Notes under the pieces: model-generated
Databases searched by the model: none
Told to the model about the DNA's origin: nothing
The model's input: only the letters and a program-made list of their open reading frames with translations
Assembly: GCA_028285065.1 (NCBI GenBank)
Contig: JANQQG010000145.1
Location: 1 to 37,755, forward strand
DNA from: Phycisphaerales bacterium
GTDB lineage: Bacteria > Planctomycetota > Phycisphaerae > Phycisphaerales > UBA1924
Direction of reading: 5' to 3'
Length of the DNA stretch: 37,755 nucleotides
In this document: one piece after another, positions 16,259-24,619 of the stretch
Numbering within the stretch: position 1 is the stretch's first letter
Layout of the letters: the number at the start of each line of letters is the position of its first letter
Program-made: the position numbers and the translations under genes

Positions 16259-17050
16259 CGCCGCCTCCGGGAACAGCTCTCCCAGCAGCGCCTTCCAGCT
16301 CGACTCGAGCTTGGCGACCTCGGCGGCATCGATGCCGTAGGTCCCGAGCCAGAGCGTCGCCTCGCGCTTGCCGGTCCCGTCACACGCGTCATCGACGCGC
16401 ATGCGGAAGAAGGCGTTGTTCAGGTTCGTCGCGGTGCCCGCGAAGTCGCGCCCGGCGTTCGTGTACTCGACGATTCCCTCGAGCTCCTGCCCGGTCGCCA
16501 TGGTCACGCTGTACGCGTCGCCCTCCTTCAAGCCCGAGGGCATCTCGCCCTTCGAGTCCACCGCCCCCATCAGACGATCCCACGCCTCCGCGAAGGCCGC
16601 GTCGCTCCCGATCGGATGCACGGCCCACACGACCCGCCGCTCCGTCCCCTCGTGGAACTTCATGTAGTGGCGCAGCGCTCGGCACTCGGTGTTCCACCCG
16701 CGCGTGGTCGAGTCGTAGATCCCGTCCCACTCCGGCCCATCGGGGATCTCAGACTGGATGACCTTGAAGATCGTCTCGCCCTTGTCGGCGCGGAGCTCGA
16801 ACGTCATCGTGCCGTAGCCCTCGGCGTGGGCGCTGTAGCGCTCCATCGGCTTCCACTCGGTGATCGTGGACGCTCCGCCGAAGTCGCCCCACCACATGGA
16901 GACGGTCCCGCCCTTGCCCTCGGCGTCCGGCGGGACGACCTCGGCCCGCATGGGGAACCAGCGCTCGAGCCCCTCGCCGGTGGCGACTGCATCCCAGACG
17001 CGCTCGATCGGCGCCTCGATCCGGTACTCCTGTTCGATGGGCTTGCGCAT
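16247..17050 (-). CDS. SRPBCC (AHSA1-like) domain protein
   Basis: A 267-residue protein. Residues 1-145 match the SRPBCC/AHSA1 group (EQEYRIEAPIERVWDAVATGEGLERWF, then GGTVSMWWGDFGG and W-rich strands), a helix-grip fold with a hydrophobic ligand cavity. Residues about 150-267 form a second region that looks like a degenerate repeat of similar type (FAEAWDRLMG, TMATGQELEGIV). The ATG has GAAGGAG seven bases upstream, embedded in the last codons of the regulator gene 3 nt away. Pairing of an ArsR-like regulator with an SRPBCC protein is common, so the two form one operon. The ligand is unknown. Confidence 0.82.
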   Translation of the reverse strand: MRKPIEQEYRIEAPIERVWDAVATGEGLERWFPMRAEVVPPDAEGKGGTVSMWWGDFGGASTITEWKPMERYSAHAEGYGTMTFELRADKGETIFKVIQSEIPDGPEWDGIYDSTTRGWNTECRALRHYMKFHEGTERRVVWAVHPIGSDAAFAEAWDRLMGAVDSKGEMPSGLKEGDAYSVTMATGQELEGIVEYTNAGRDFAGTATNLNNAFFRMRVDDACDGTGKREATLWLGTYGIDAAEVAKLESSWKALLGELFPEAASVE

Positions 17051-17053
17051 GGT

Positions 17054-17758
17054 CTACTCCTTCTTCGGTGTGCTGGCGTTGGAATCGGACTTCGCCGCCG
17101 CATGCTCCCTCGCCTCGCGGTCGGCCTCGTCCTCGGTCTTCGTGATTGCCGGGTGCATCCCCACCACCACCTTGAACACCCGCCCCCGCTTCGCCTCGTC
17201 ATCGTGATGCTCGGCCGCAAGGCGCGCCGCCTCGCGCGCCAGGTCCTCTGCGAACTTCTTCATCGCAGCCGGCGACGCGAAGCGCACGTCCATGTCGATG
17301 CCAAAGGTCGCGAGCCGCTGGTCCACGCTGTCGGCGCGCCGGCGCAGGGTGGCGAGGTCGCTCAGCACGCGCCCGAACGTGCGCACCAGCGTGGTCCACG
17401 CGAAGCGGTCCTGCGCACGCTTCTTGTCCTCGAGCGTCGGACGTGCGCCGGGCCCCGCCGACGATGGCGGCGCAATGACGAACTCCGCGGCAACCGGGCG
17501 GACGATCCGCTCCATGCAGTTGCCCTTCTTCCGCTCCTCGACCAACTCGACCAGCCCACGTCGCTCGAGCTCGCGCAGGTGGTAGTTGACCTTCTGACGA
17601 GGAAGCCCCACCCGACGCGCCACCCCCGCGGCCGAATCCGCGCCGTCCTCACCCTCCCCGAGCGCCCCCACGATGCGGAGCCGCTCCGGGCTCAGCAAGG
17701 CCGCGGCACGCGCGGGGTCGTCCACCAACTCAACCGGCATTCGCAGGGCGGCTCCCAT
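17054..17758 (-). CDS. ArsR-like winged-helix transcriptional regulator
   Basis: A 234-residue DNA-binding protein. An N-terminal winged helix (about residues 22-78: SPERLRIVGAL, then VARRVGLPRQKVNYHLRELERRGLV) is of ArsR type. The C-terminal region (about 115-234) is helical and charged, and is probably for dimerisation or ligand sensing. I start at ATG 17758; the TTG used by the track at 17794 is actually the TTG of the promoter -35 box. No Shine-Dalgarno precedes the ATG, which lies 7 nt after the -10 box, so the mRNA is probably leaderless. A perfect dyad in the promoter spacer suggests autoregulation. It likely controls itself and the SRPBCC gene. Confidence 0.83.
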   Translation of the reverse strand: MGAALRMPVELVDDPARAAALLSPERLRIVGALGEGEDGADSAAGVARRVGLPRQKVNYHLRELERRGLVELVEERKKGNCMERIVRPVAAEFVIAPPSSAGPGARPTLEDKKRAQDRFAWTTLVRTFGRVLSDLATLRRRADSVDQRLATFGIDMDVRFASPAAMKKFAEDLAREAARLAAEHHDDEAKRGRVFKVVVGMHPAITKTEDEADREAREHAAAKSDSNASTPKKE

Positions 17759-17765
17759 GGAGCCC

Positions 17766-17794
17766 AGCGTACTACCGACAAGAACTCTTGTCAA
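17766..17794 (-). promoter_or_regulatory. Promoter of the regulator operon with overlapping operator dyad
   Basis: Reading the minus strand, TTGACA (17794-17789), a 17-nt spacer and TACGCT (17771-17766) form a sigma70-like promoter whose predicted start falls at or next to the ATG. The dyad GACAAGAACTCTTGTC (17777-17792), with 7-bp arms and a 2-nt centre, covers the -35 box and most of the spacer, as expected for a repressor site. The dyad also lies about 90 nt upstream of the divergent secreted-protein gene. Confidence 0.68.
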
Positions 17795-17880
17795 GGAGGA
17801 AAAAGAAATCGGCTGTCAGCCCCAGAACAGTGATCCAGGGCCTGCAAGGCGGGGTACAACGAGCAACCGGGAGGCTTCCC

Positions 17881-19020
17881 ATGACCCCGACACGCTGGTT
17901 CTGCCTCGCACTCGCCACCCTCGGGCTCTTCACCGCCGCCGTCGCTGAGGCCTGCCTCTGGGACCGCGACACCCTCCGCGAGGAGATCGCCGGACGACCC
18001 GCGATCCACCTCGTCCTGATCGGGTGGGTCGACCAGTACCCGCCCCGCTACTACGAGAGGCGCCTCGAGCGCGTCCGGACCGAGGTCGAGCGCGATCCCA
18101 CGGACCTGTCGCTCTTCGACGATGCCGCGGTCGCGTGCGACCGGCTCGGGCGCTGCGACGAGGCGATCGACTGGATGGCCCGCAAGCGCGGCGCGCTCGA
18201 CGCGTCCACCGAGCGCAACGAAACCCACGAGTACCGCTACCTCGCCAACCTCGGCACGTTCCACGCCCACCGCTGGCTGGGCGCCGGCGCTTCACGCGAC
18301 GACCTCACCGACCTCCGCAGGGCCCGCGACCTCATCGCCCAGGCCATCGAGCTCAACCCCGACGCGCACTTCGGGCGCGAGTGGATCCAGCTCGAACTCC
18401 TCGAGTGGCTCCTCGACGAGGATCCGAAAGCGAGCAGGCTGTTCACGGCATCCCATCCGGGTGCGCTCATGCGAGGCGACGAACGGATCGACCCCGATCG
18501 GGCCGTCGATGCGCTCAGCGGGATCATCACGCTCGGTGCGGCCTGGCGCAGCCCGGATGTTCACCTCGCCCTCGGCCAGGCGCTCGACGCCGCCGGTGAG
18601 GCACACCTCGCCTACCTCGCGAAACTGCGCGTCCAGGAGCTCCTCGACGATGGCGCCACGTGGATCAGGGAAGACGACGAGAAAGGGACCCGCGCAGACA
18701 CGCTCAAGTGGCTCGGCGGCATGGTCGAGCACCCCGAGACCTACCCCGACTATTTCGCAGATGCGCGTGCTCGAGCCGACAGGCGCAACGCCGCCCGCCA
18801 GGCGTTCCTCCTCAACCGACTCAATGAGGGGCTGCACCCCGATACACACGAGTCGTTCTGGGATGGATACGACGATCCTCATGTCATCGGGGCGCCGGAC
18901 CCCGGAGGCACCGAGCGCGGCCTCACGATGGGCGTGCTCATCGGCGCGATCGTGGCGGCATGCGTGAGCGGGTTCGTGGGCCTGATCCTGTTCCGATGGC
19001 GTCGCACCGCCGGCGCGTAG
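17881..19020 (+). CDS. Exported TPR-like protein with C-terminal membrane helix
   Basis: A 379-residue protein with an N-terminal signal (MTPTRWFCLALATLGLFTAA) followed by ACLWDRDTLREE, a motif I associate with exported TPR-like proteins of planctomycetes. The body is helical, with repeat-like stretches such as SLFDDAAVACDRLGRCDEAIDW and ARDLIAQAIELNPDAHFGRE that resemble TPR units. A membrane helix near the end (GVLIGAIVAACVSGFVGLILF) is followed by RWRR, giving a periplasmic domain anchored at its C-terminus. ATG 17881 has GGGAGG six bases upstream; the track start is 31 codons too early. It is divergent from the regulator and could share its operator. The stop codon lies inside the -10 box of the next gene. 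Confidence 0.72.
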   Translation: MTPTRWFCLALATLGLFTAAVAEACLWDRDTLREEIAGRPAIHLVLIGWVDQYPPRYYERRLERVRTEVERDPTDLSLFDDAAVACDRLGRCDEAIDWMARKRGALDASTERNETHEYRYLANLGTFHAHRWLGAGASRDDLTDLRRARDLIAQAIELNPDAHFGREWIQLELLEWLLDEDPKASRLFTASHPGALMRGDERIDPDRAVDALSGIITLGAAWRSPDVHLALGQALDAAGEAHLAYLAKLRVQELLDDGATWIREDDEKGTRADTLKWLGGMVEHPETYPDYFADARARADRRNAARQAFLLNRLNEGLHPDTHESFWDGYDDPHVIGAPDPGGTERGLTMGVLIGAIVAACVSGFVGLILFRWRRTAGA

Positions 19021-19030
19021 ACTGGCGCCC

Positions 19031-19537
19031 ATGCCCAGCACACCCAGCCAGTCCGACCCGCTGCTCATCCAGCTCTCGCACGATCGCTGGGCGACGGCCC
19101 AGACGATCGACGCCTGCCGTGCGCTGAGCGACGACCAACTCCACCAGCGCTTCGACATCGGGCTCGGCTCGCTGCACGACACGCTCCTGCACATCACCAT
19201 CGCCACACGCATCTGGACCGACCTGCTCAACGGGCAGCCGCTCGGCCCCTACCCGGAAGACGAGCAGCGCCACAGCGCCGATGGGCTCTCGTCGATGCAC
19301 GAGACGGCCAGCGACGCCCTGCGCGACGCCGTCGTGGGCCAGCCACTCGACGAGGTCTTCTCGCGTGAGGCGGGCGGCCGGACCTACGTGATGACGCGCG
19401 GCGCGATCCTGACGCACGTGACGACCCATGCCGTGCACCACCGCGCCCAATGCGTCAACATCCTGCGCCGCCTGGGCGTAGGCGAGCTGCCCAAGACCTC
19501 GGTGTCCGGATGGTCGTTCACGGATCAGCCGTCCTAG
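19031..19537 (+). CDS. DinB-family protein (third of three)
   Basis: A 168-residue DinB-fold protein paralogous to the one at 14866-15360. Both share QSDPL near the N-terminus, LSD(E/D)Q, GSLHDTL.H, and THVTTHA.HHRAQC at the His-rich helix 4. TAGACT, which overlaps the stop codon of the upstream gene, ends 7 nt before the ATG, and there is no Shine-Dalgarno, so a leaderless mRNA is likely. The thiC riboswitch follows about 50 nt after its stop. The copy may have arisen by duplication with the intervening genes inserted later. Confidence 0.85.
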   Translation: MPSTPSQSDPLLIQLSHDRWATAQTIDACRALSDDQLHQRFDIGLGSLHDTLLHITIATRIWTDLLNGQPLGPYPEDEQRHSADGLSSMHETASDALRDAVVGQPLDEVFSREAGGRTYVMTRGAILTHVTTHAVHHRAQCVNILRRLGVGELPKTSVSGWSFTDQPS

Positions 19538-19568
19538 GCCGTTCCCCCCCCGCCTCGCTTCACCCTCA

Positions 19569-19574
19569 TACACT
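19569..19574 (+). promoter_or_regulatory. Putative -10 box for thiC
   Basis: TACACT lies about 13 nt before the first stem of the riboswitch, which places transcription start near 19581 just before P1. No convincing -35 box is seen. Confidence 0.4.
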
Positions 19575-19586
19575 GACGTCTGACAT

Positions 19587-19677
19587 CGCTCGGGGCGCCC
19601 CGCGGCCGCACGTGTCGCCGCCAGGGCTGAGACGCACCCGTTGAACCTGAACCGGTTCGGACCGGCGGAGGGAAGCG
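19587..19677 (+). promoter_or_regulatory. TPP riboswitch (THI element) upstream of thiC
   Basis: The conserved thi-box core is present: CGGGGCGCC at the start, GGGCTGAGA, ACCCGTTGAACCTGA, then CCGGTTCGGACCGG and GGAGGGAA. P1 pairs CGCT (19587-19590) with AGCG (19674-19677). The ribosome site GGAGGG (19667-19672) sits within the aptamer 3' strand, 7 nt from the thiC ATG. Binding of thiamine pyrophosphate would therefore hide the Shine-Dalgarno and block translation, with no separate expression platform needed. Confidence 0.93.
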
Positions 19678-19679
19678 CA

Positions 19680-21734
19680 ATGACCACGAACAACAACACG
19701 CAGAACGCAACTCACCCGTACCCCAAGGTGCGCCCGGAGCACCTCTACGGGTCCACCAGCCCCGCCAACAAGCAGCACACGCTGACCGGTGTGCCTGCTG
19801 GCGCCACCGAACCGGCGACGCCGGCGCTCGACGAGCGCTTCGGCGCGCCGCTCCACGGCGCACACAACCCCGCCACCAGCCGCGACGGCACCACGCCCGG
19901 CTCCTTCGCGCTCGCCCCCGACATCGGCGGCCCGCGCATGTTCACCAGCCCCGACACGCCGGGCATGCCCGCGCCATCAACCAAGACCGCGTGGGACTTC
20001 CTCCCCGAGGGCTGGGCCGTCGAGGTCATGCCCGACTCCTGCTGCACCAAGGCCGCCGCCCGCGCCTGGTCGGCCGGCTCCGGCGAAGCGATCTTCACCG
20101 ACGCCCTGGGCATCACCCGGCGCGTCACCTGCCCGACGGACTTCTCACCGATCACGCAGCTCGAGTCCGCGCGCCTCGGCATCATCACGCCCGAGATGCA
20201 GCGCGTCGCCGAACGCGAGCCGCACCTGAGCGCACTCCAGATCCGTGACGAGATCGCGGCCGGTCGGTTGATCATCCCCGCCAACCGCAACCACCTGGAC
20301 AAGCAGCTCGACCCCATGGCCATCGGACGCGCGAGCCGCACCAAGGTCAACGCGAATATGGGCGCAAGCCCCGTCTCGTCATCCACAGACGAAGAAGTCG
20401 AGAAGCTCCAGTGGGCCGAACGCTGGGGCGCCGACACCGTCATGGACCTCTCCACCGGCGGCGACCTCGACGCCACGCGTGAGGCCATCCTCGGCGCATC
20501 GACCGTCCCCATCGGCACCGTCCCGATCTACTCCATGATCATCGGGCGCAAGCTCGAGGACCTCGACGAACAGACCATCCGCGACACGCTCGAGCACCAG
20601 GCACGCCAGGGCGTGGACTACTTCACGATCCACGCCGGCGTGCGCCGCGCACACCTGCCGCTCGTCAAGAAGCGCCTCATCGGGATCGTCAGCCGCGGCG
20701 GGTCGCTGCTGGCCAAGTGGATGCTCACGCACGGGCGCGAGAACATCATGTACGACATGTGGGACGAGATCTGCAAGATCATGCGCGCCCACGACGTCTC
20801 CTTCTCCATCGGTGACGGCCTCCGCCCCGGCGGGCTCGCCGATGCCACCGACAACGCACAGCTCGCAGAACTCGAGACCATCGGCGAGCTCACCGAGCGC
20901 GCCTGGCGTCACGGCGTCCAGGTCATGGTCGAAGGACCCGGCCACGTCCCGCTCGATCAGGTCGAGTTCAACATGAAGCTCCAGCGCACGCTCTGCCACG
21001 GCGCGCCGTTCTACGTCCTTGGCCCGCTCGTCACCGACGTCTTCCCCGGCTACGACCACATCACCAGCGCCATCGGCGCAACGAACGCGGCCTACCACGG
21101 TGCCGCGATGCTGTGCTACGTCACGCCGAAGGAGCACGTGGGCCTCCCGAAGAAGGGCGACGTGAAGGAAGGGTGCATCGCGTACCGGATCGCCGCGCAT
21201 GCCGCGGACGTTGCGCTGGGCATCCCGCACACGCGCAACTGGGACGACAGCCTGACCAAGGCGCGTGCCGCACTGAACTGGAAGGGCCACTTCGACCTCG
21301 CCTTCGACGAGGACACGGCCCGCGCATACCACGACGAGGACCTCGACGTGGACACCGACTTCTGCGCCATGTGCGGGCACGACTGGTGCTCCGTCCGAAT
21401 CTCCAAGGAGATCCAGGACTTCGCCAGCGGCAAGGACGACGCCTTCCAACGCGTCGGCAAAGACGGCAAGATCGGCGGCGTCGTCAAGTCCGACGCCCTC
21501 ACCCCCGAGCAGCAAGAGATCCTCGAACGCCGCGGGTACCTCAACCCGGACGAGATCCACGCGCTAGCCGCGAAGACGAAGGCAGCAGTGACCGGCGAGG
21601 CGGGCGAGAAGGCCTCATGCCACTCAGACTACGTCGAGGACGAGACGGCCGCCCGGGAGCGCCAGGAGGAGGTGCTGGTGCAGCTCAACACTGCTCCGGC
21701 GCACAACCTGGCGAGTGAGGATCGGGTGGTGTGA
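19680..21734 (+). CDS. thiC: Phosphomethylpyrimidine synthase
   Basis: ThiC is a radical-SAM enzyme that rearranges aminoimidazole ribotide into HMP-phosphate, the pyrimidine half of thiamine. The 684-residue length fits the long form with an N-terminal domain. [45 protein letters not shown] and [14 protein letters not shown] are diagnostic. The iron-sulfur cluster motif near the C-terminus is CAMCGHDWC (about residues 562-570), in the CxxCxxxxC pattern. I start at ATG 19680 with GGAGGG upstream; the earlier track start at 19641 is inside the riboswitch. No other thiamine gene is in the window, so it is a single riboswitch-controlled gene here. Confidence 0.97.
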   Translation: MTTNNNTQNATHPYPKVRPEHLYGSTSPANKQHTLTGVPAGATEPATPALDERFGAPLHGAHNPATSRDGTTPGSFALAPDIGGPRMFTSPDTPGMPAPSTKTAWDFLPEGWAVEVMPDSCCTKAAARAWSAGSGEAIFTDALGITRRVTCPTDFSPITQLESARLGIITPEMQRVAEREPHLSALQIRDEIAAGRLIIPANRNHLDKQLDPMAIGRASRTKVNANMGASPVSSSTDEEVEKLQWAERWGADTVMDLSTGGDLDATREAILGASTVPIGTVPIYSMIIGRKLEDLDEQTIRDTLEHQARQGVDYFTIHAGVRRAHLPLVKKRLIGIVSRGGSLLAKWMLTHGRENIMYDMWDEICKIMRAHDVSFSIGDGLRPGGLADATDNAQLAELETIGELTERAWRHGVQVMVEGPGHVPLDQVEFNMKLQRTLCHGAPFYVLGPLVTDVFPGYDHITSAIGATNAAYHGAAMLCYVTPKEHVGLPKKGDVKEGCIAYRIAAHAADVALGIPHTRNWDDSLTKARAALNWKGHFDLAFDEDTARAYHDEDLDVDTDFCAMCGHDWCSVRISKEIQDFASGKDDAFQRVGKDGKIGGVVKSDALTPEQQEILERRGYLNPDEIHALAAKTKAAVTGEAGEKASCHSDYVEDETAARERQEEVLVQLNTAPAHNLASEDRVV

Positions 21735-21850
21735 GCGTTCCGCCGTCCGCACCGTCTGGAACTCGGCGAGGTCGCCGAGCCGGATGAGCATCGCACCGAG
21801 GGCACCCCAGCCCCCTGCAATCGCCACCCCAAAACCCCCAACAACCCACC

Positions 21851-22051
21851 ATGTGGACCCTGATCAAGATCCTGTTGGCGATCGTGTTTCCGCCGCTGAG
21901 TGTGCTGCTGCATCGCGGGCTGGGGCTGGACTTCCTGCTGGACCTGATCCTGACGATCCTGCTCTACCTGCCGGGGCAGGTCCACGCGATCTGGTTGCTG
22001 ATCGCGCGACCGCGCCAGCCGCAGGTCGTGCTGCACGTCGCGCCCGCCTAG
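21851..22051 (+). CDS. Pmp3/UPF0057 (YqaE-like) membrane peptide, first copy
   Basis: A 66-residue proteolipid with two membrane helices. LLAIVFPPLSVLLHRGLGLDF followed by LTILLYLPGQVHAIWLL matches the Pmp3/UPF0057 pattern (a PPL motif in helix 1 and PG-x-x-HA in helix 2). Family members occur in the plasma membrane and have been linked to salt and cold stress in yeast and plants. It has an extra tail of about 14 residues (RPRQPQVVLHVAPA) absent from the second copy. No clear ribosome site is visible. It lies 116 nt after thiC and 99 nt before its paralogue. Confidence 0.85.
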   Translation: MWTLIKILLAIVFPPLSVLLHRGLGLDFLLDLILTILLYLPGQVHAIWLLIARPRQPQVVLHVAPA

Positions 22052-22150
22052 GCACCATCGAGCACGCAGACGCCTGAACACCCGCACGCACCGCTGTTCA
22101 GCCGGGCGCGATGACGCCCTGCGCGCCGCCGATTCAGGCATACTGGCGGC

Positions 22151-22309
22151 ATGCCAAAAATCGTCCTCATCATCATCGCGATCCTGCTCCCACCCCTGGC
22201 CGTCGCCCTCGACAAGGGCATCGGCAAGGACTTCGTGATCAACATCATCCTGTGGCTGCTGTTCTACGTCCCGGGGCTGGTCCACGCGCTCTGGCTGCTG
22301 CTGAAGTAG
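22151..22309 (+). CDS. Pmp3/UPF0057 membrane peptide, second copy (below track cutoff)
   Basis: A 52-residue ORF not listed in the track: MPKIVLIIIAILLPPLAVAL, a short GIGKDF loop, and a second helix ending YVPGLVHALWLLLK. It has the standard Pmp3 length and both motifs. There is no Shine-Dalgarno; CATACT ends 6 nt before the ATG, consistent with a leaderless mRNA. With the gene 99 nt upstream it forms a tandem pair. A function in membrane-potential or stress maintenance is known only for eukaryotic relatives. Confidence 0.88.
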   Translation: MPKIVLIIIAILLPPLAVALDKGIGKDFVINIILWLLFYVPGLVHALWLLLK

Positions 22310-22443
22310 ACCCCCGCGCCCACACCCAGACCACCCACCCCAGCCCGGGTGAATCTCCGCACCTGACGCCCTCCGTGCGCGCATCGACGCACGGATCCCA
22401 GCTCCACCCTTGCATCGCGACCCTCTTCCGTTAGGGTTGTGGT

Positions 22444-22461
22444 CGTCCTGCGTGCAGGACG
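22444..22461 (+). promoter_or_regulatory. Perfect 18-nt dyad upstream of an unknown gene
   Basis: CGTCCTGC and GCAGGACG flank a GT centre, making an 8-bp perfect inverted repeat 26 nt before the next ATG. A weak promoter (TTGCAT at 22410, 16 nt, TAGGGT at 22432) would start transcription at about the first base of the dyad. It could be an operator or an RNA hairpin at the 5' end. Confidence 0.4.
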
Positions 22462-22487
22462 CGCGCAGGAGGGAACGGAGGTGGGTC

Positions 22488-23144
22488 ATGTCGCAGGTCT
22501 TCGTCAACGCGGCCGTCCGCGGGGTCATCGAGCGTGTTCGCGAGGGTGTCGATCGCGTCGCGGAGATCACGCGCCGCGTGCTGTGGCCGGTCCTGGCACG
22601 CGGGACGACCCAAGCGGAGGTGCTCCGCGTGTTGCGCCGAGCCGTGCGTCTGCAGCGAACGGTGGCAATCAAAATCTTCGGGATCGTGGTCGAGATCGAG
22701 CCGCACCGGATCTTCCAGCAACTCGACGCCAGCTACCTGATCGAGAGCTATCAGGTCGCCGGACCCGGCGGCGGCGTGTGGGGCGCGGCCGCCGCCAAAT
22801 CGCGCGCCGGCATCGTCCCGCCAGCGCCAAACGACTGCTTCCCGCTCCAGCCGAAGATCCAGGGGCGCACGCAGGGCTGGCGCCACGTTCCGATGGAACG
22901 CATCGAGGCGATCGAGCTGCTGGACCGCAAGTTCAAGGCGCGCCCCGGCTACAACCCCAACTCCACGCGACGCATGGGGCGCACAGAGGTGCAGGTCCGC
23001 GACGCGCCCGCTCCCGCCCCCTCGGGCGGCGCACAGTCGTCAGCCGCGCCCGAGTCCGCCATCGAACGACGCAGACGCCTCGTCGCTTCGCTGCACTTCG
23101 ACGTCGCTCAGGAGCGAGCGGCACGCCGCCAGCAAGCGGGCTGA
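22488..23144 (+). CDS. Hypothetical protein
   Basis: A 218-residue protein with no family that I recognise. The N-terminus is helical and basic (AAVRGVIERVREGVDRVAEITRR), a short hydrophobic patch VAIKIFGIVVEIEP follows at about 62-75, and the middle is Gly/Ala-rich (GPGGGVWGAAAA). The C-terminal third is a Pro/Ser/Ala linker and an Arg-rich helix (IERRRRLVASLHFDVAQERAARRQQ). No signal peptide is visible. ATG 22488 is preceded by GGAGGTGG; the track start 22410 is the TTG of a possible -35 box. An 18-nt perfect dyad lies between promoter and start. Function unknown. Confidence 0.6.
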   Translation: MSQVFVNAAVRGVIERVREGVDRVAEITRRVLWPVLARGTTQAEVLRVLRRAVRLQRTVAIKIFGIVVEIEPHRIFQQLDASYLIESYQVAGPGGGVWGAAAAKSRAGIVPPAPNDCFPLQPKIQGRTQGWRHVPMERIEAIELLDRKFKARPGYNPNSTRRMGRTEVQVRDAPAPAPSGGAQSSAAPESAIERRRRLVASLHFDVAQERAARRQQAG

Positions 23145-23199
23145 CGGCGCACCGGCGCCCTCATGTGCGTTCATACCGGGTCAGGTCTCGGTTGTCTGG

Positions 23200-23415
23200 T
23201 TACAGCGGGAGCACCCCGAGGCGATCGAGGAACCGTGCGGCCTCCTCGATCTCCTTCCGCGTGAAATGCACGAACACCTCGGGCTGGCCCTCGTGGCCCA
23301 TCAGCTGCGCAGGATGCACCTTGAACGACGCTTCGCCGAGCTCGGTCAGAGCCTCGAAGATGGCGTCGACTGCGTCCATCAGGCGGTCAGGCGGGATCGT
23401 TTCGTAGGCGCTCAT
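23200..23415 (-). CDS. Small hypothetical protein (71 aa)
   Basis: The 71 residues start MSAYETIPPDRLMDAVDAIFE and continue as a mixed alpha/beta protein ending in FTRKEIEEAARFLDRLGVLPL. No family is recognised. I start at ATG 23415, where AGGGA lies about 10 bases upstream, because the extra 75 residues in the track ORF have the Arg/Trp/Cys-rich look of untranslated GC-rich sequence. A short hairpin (CGGGGC/GCCCCG) lies in the 5' leader at about 23431-23448. It is convergent with the gene ending at 23144. The acidic composition suggests a soluble protein. Confidence 0.6.
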   Translation of the reverse strand: MSAYETIPPDRLMDAVDAIFEALTELGEASFKVHPAQLMGHEGQPEVFVHFTRKEIEEAARFLDRLGVLPL

Positions 23416-23839
23416 GGCATCCGTCCCTTCGCCCCGCTTTCTCGGGGCATCGGCGTGCGCGGTCCATCCCCATCCGTCGTTCGGCATCAGGGGCCTCGCG
23501 ACTGCAACTCTGCGTTCTTTGCCATTGAGGCTGAACAGCACGCTCGCACAAGCTGAACAAATCCGCCCCCGGTTCCATTCCCATCTGTCCCTTCGACACC
23601 CCCACCCCGGTGGATGCCCGACACGACCCTCCCGGCGCACATCGTTGCGCGTACCCCCCCAATATCCCCTCTAGCGCTCTGCAAACGCGATGGGCATTCC
23701 CGGACCCGACCCTCGACCACGCCCCTGCCCGAATCGGTGTGCATCTGCACGCCGCCTGGCCCGATACCCGTAATGGGGAGCCGTCGGTGCGGGCGCATGG
23801 CGCGCGCGCAACGGACGCTCCAGCCGATCGGAGGGCGTC
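23416..23839. other. 424-nt divergent intergenic region
   Basis: This gap between divergent genes holds a small GCCCCG/CGGGGC hairpin near 23431 and two copies of GCTGAACA about 20 nt apart near 23530. ORFs crossing it on both strands look like shadows. I see no known RNA, clear promoter or mobile element. Confidence 0.5.
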
Positions 23840-24619
23840 ATGCCCCACGCACCGGAGCCGTGGCCATCCAATGAGCTCGAGAGCCTCCTGCAGGCCGCCG
23901 CGCGCAACCCCGACATGCAAGCGGGCTTCGCGCGCGCACTGCTGACCTCCAAGCTCTACGTCATCCCCTCGGGTGACACCGACCTCCCAGAGGGCGAGTC
24001 GCTGACCACCGAGGAGACGGCCGTCGCGCTCAGACAGATCGAGATGGACGGGCGGCGCGGGATCGCGGCGTTCACATCCGAGGTCGCCGCCTCGGCCGCA
24101 CTCGACGACGAGGGCCAGTGGCTGGCGCTCGAGGCAACAGACCTCTTCGACGCCGTCCGCCCGGAATCGGTCTTCCTCAACCCGTTCGGCCCCGCCGGCT
24201 GCCTGCTCAGCCCCGAGATCGTGGACCGTCTGATGAAGGTCGTCGGCATCGCCGACGCCGAGCCGCGCGCCGTCGCCAAGAGCGTCCAGCTCGATCCCGG
24301 CACGGAAGTAGAACTCGCCCAGCTCGAGCCGCGCCCCGAGGACCTGATGCAGGCGCTCGTCGAGGCGATCTCGCCTGACGAGCGTGCAACGGCCGCCTAC
24401 ATGGCGCAGATCGCCATCGCCGAGACCCAGAGCGGCCCGCACCCGCTGATCGGGATCGTCTTCGACGGACCGATCAAGGAGCTGCAAGGCCTGGTCACGC
24501 CCGCGATGAGCGCCTGGTCGGAGCGCCACAACACGCCGGTTGATCTCGTGGACCTCAGCCACGACTCCGAGCCGGCGCTGTTCCTCAAGCGCAAGACGAT
24601 GCCGTTCTACGAGCGGTAA
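23840..24619 (+). CDS. SseB-like protein
   Basis: A 259-residue soluble protein with the SseB N-terminal domain (LYVIPSG, then GIAAFTSEVAASAAL and LFDAVRPESVFLNPFGPAGCLL) and an SseB C-terminal domain (about 140-259, with QIAIAETQSGPHPLIGIVFDG). SseB was named for enhanced serine sensitivity in E. coli; its molecular role is not established. ATG 23840 has GGAGGG four bases upstream. It appears monocistronic. Its last 13 nt overlap the 3' end of the opposing CPBP protease gene, and no terminator is seen between them. Confidence 0.8.
   Translation: MPHAPEPWPSNELESLLQAAARNPDMQAGFARALLTSKLYVIPSGDTDLPEGESLTTEETAVALRQIEMDGRRGIAAFTSEVAASAALDDEGQWLALEATDLFDAVRPESVFLNPFGPAGCLLSPEIVDRLMKVVGIADAEPRAVAKSVQLDPGTEVELAQLEPRPEDLMQALVEAISPDERATAAYMAQIAIAETQSGPHPLIGIVFDGPIKELQGLVTPAMSAWSERHNTPVDLVDLSHDSEPALFLKRKTMPFYER

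Noticed and set aside
17788-17880. Upstream starts for the two divergent genes at 17788 and 17794
   Set aside because: The TTG at 17794 is the -35 box and the 17788 start adds a basic non-signal extension; ATG 17758 and ATG 17881 give normal proteins.
21624-21827. Minus-strand 67-residue ORF after thiC
   Set aside because: It overlaps the thiC 3' end, has no ribosome site and no recognised motif.
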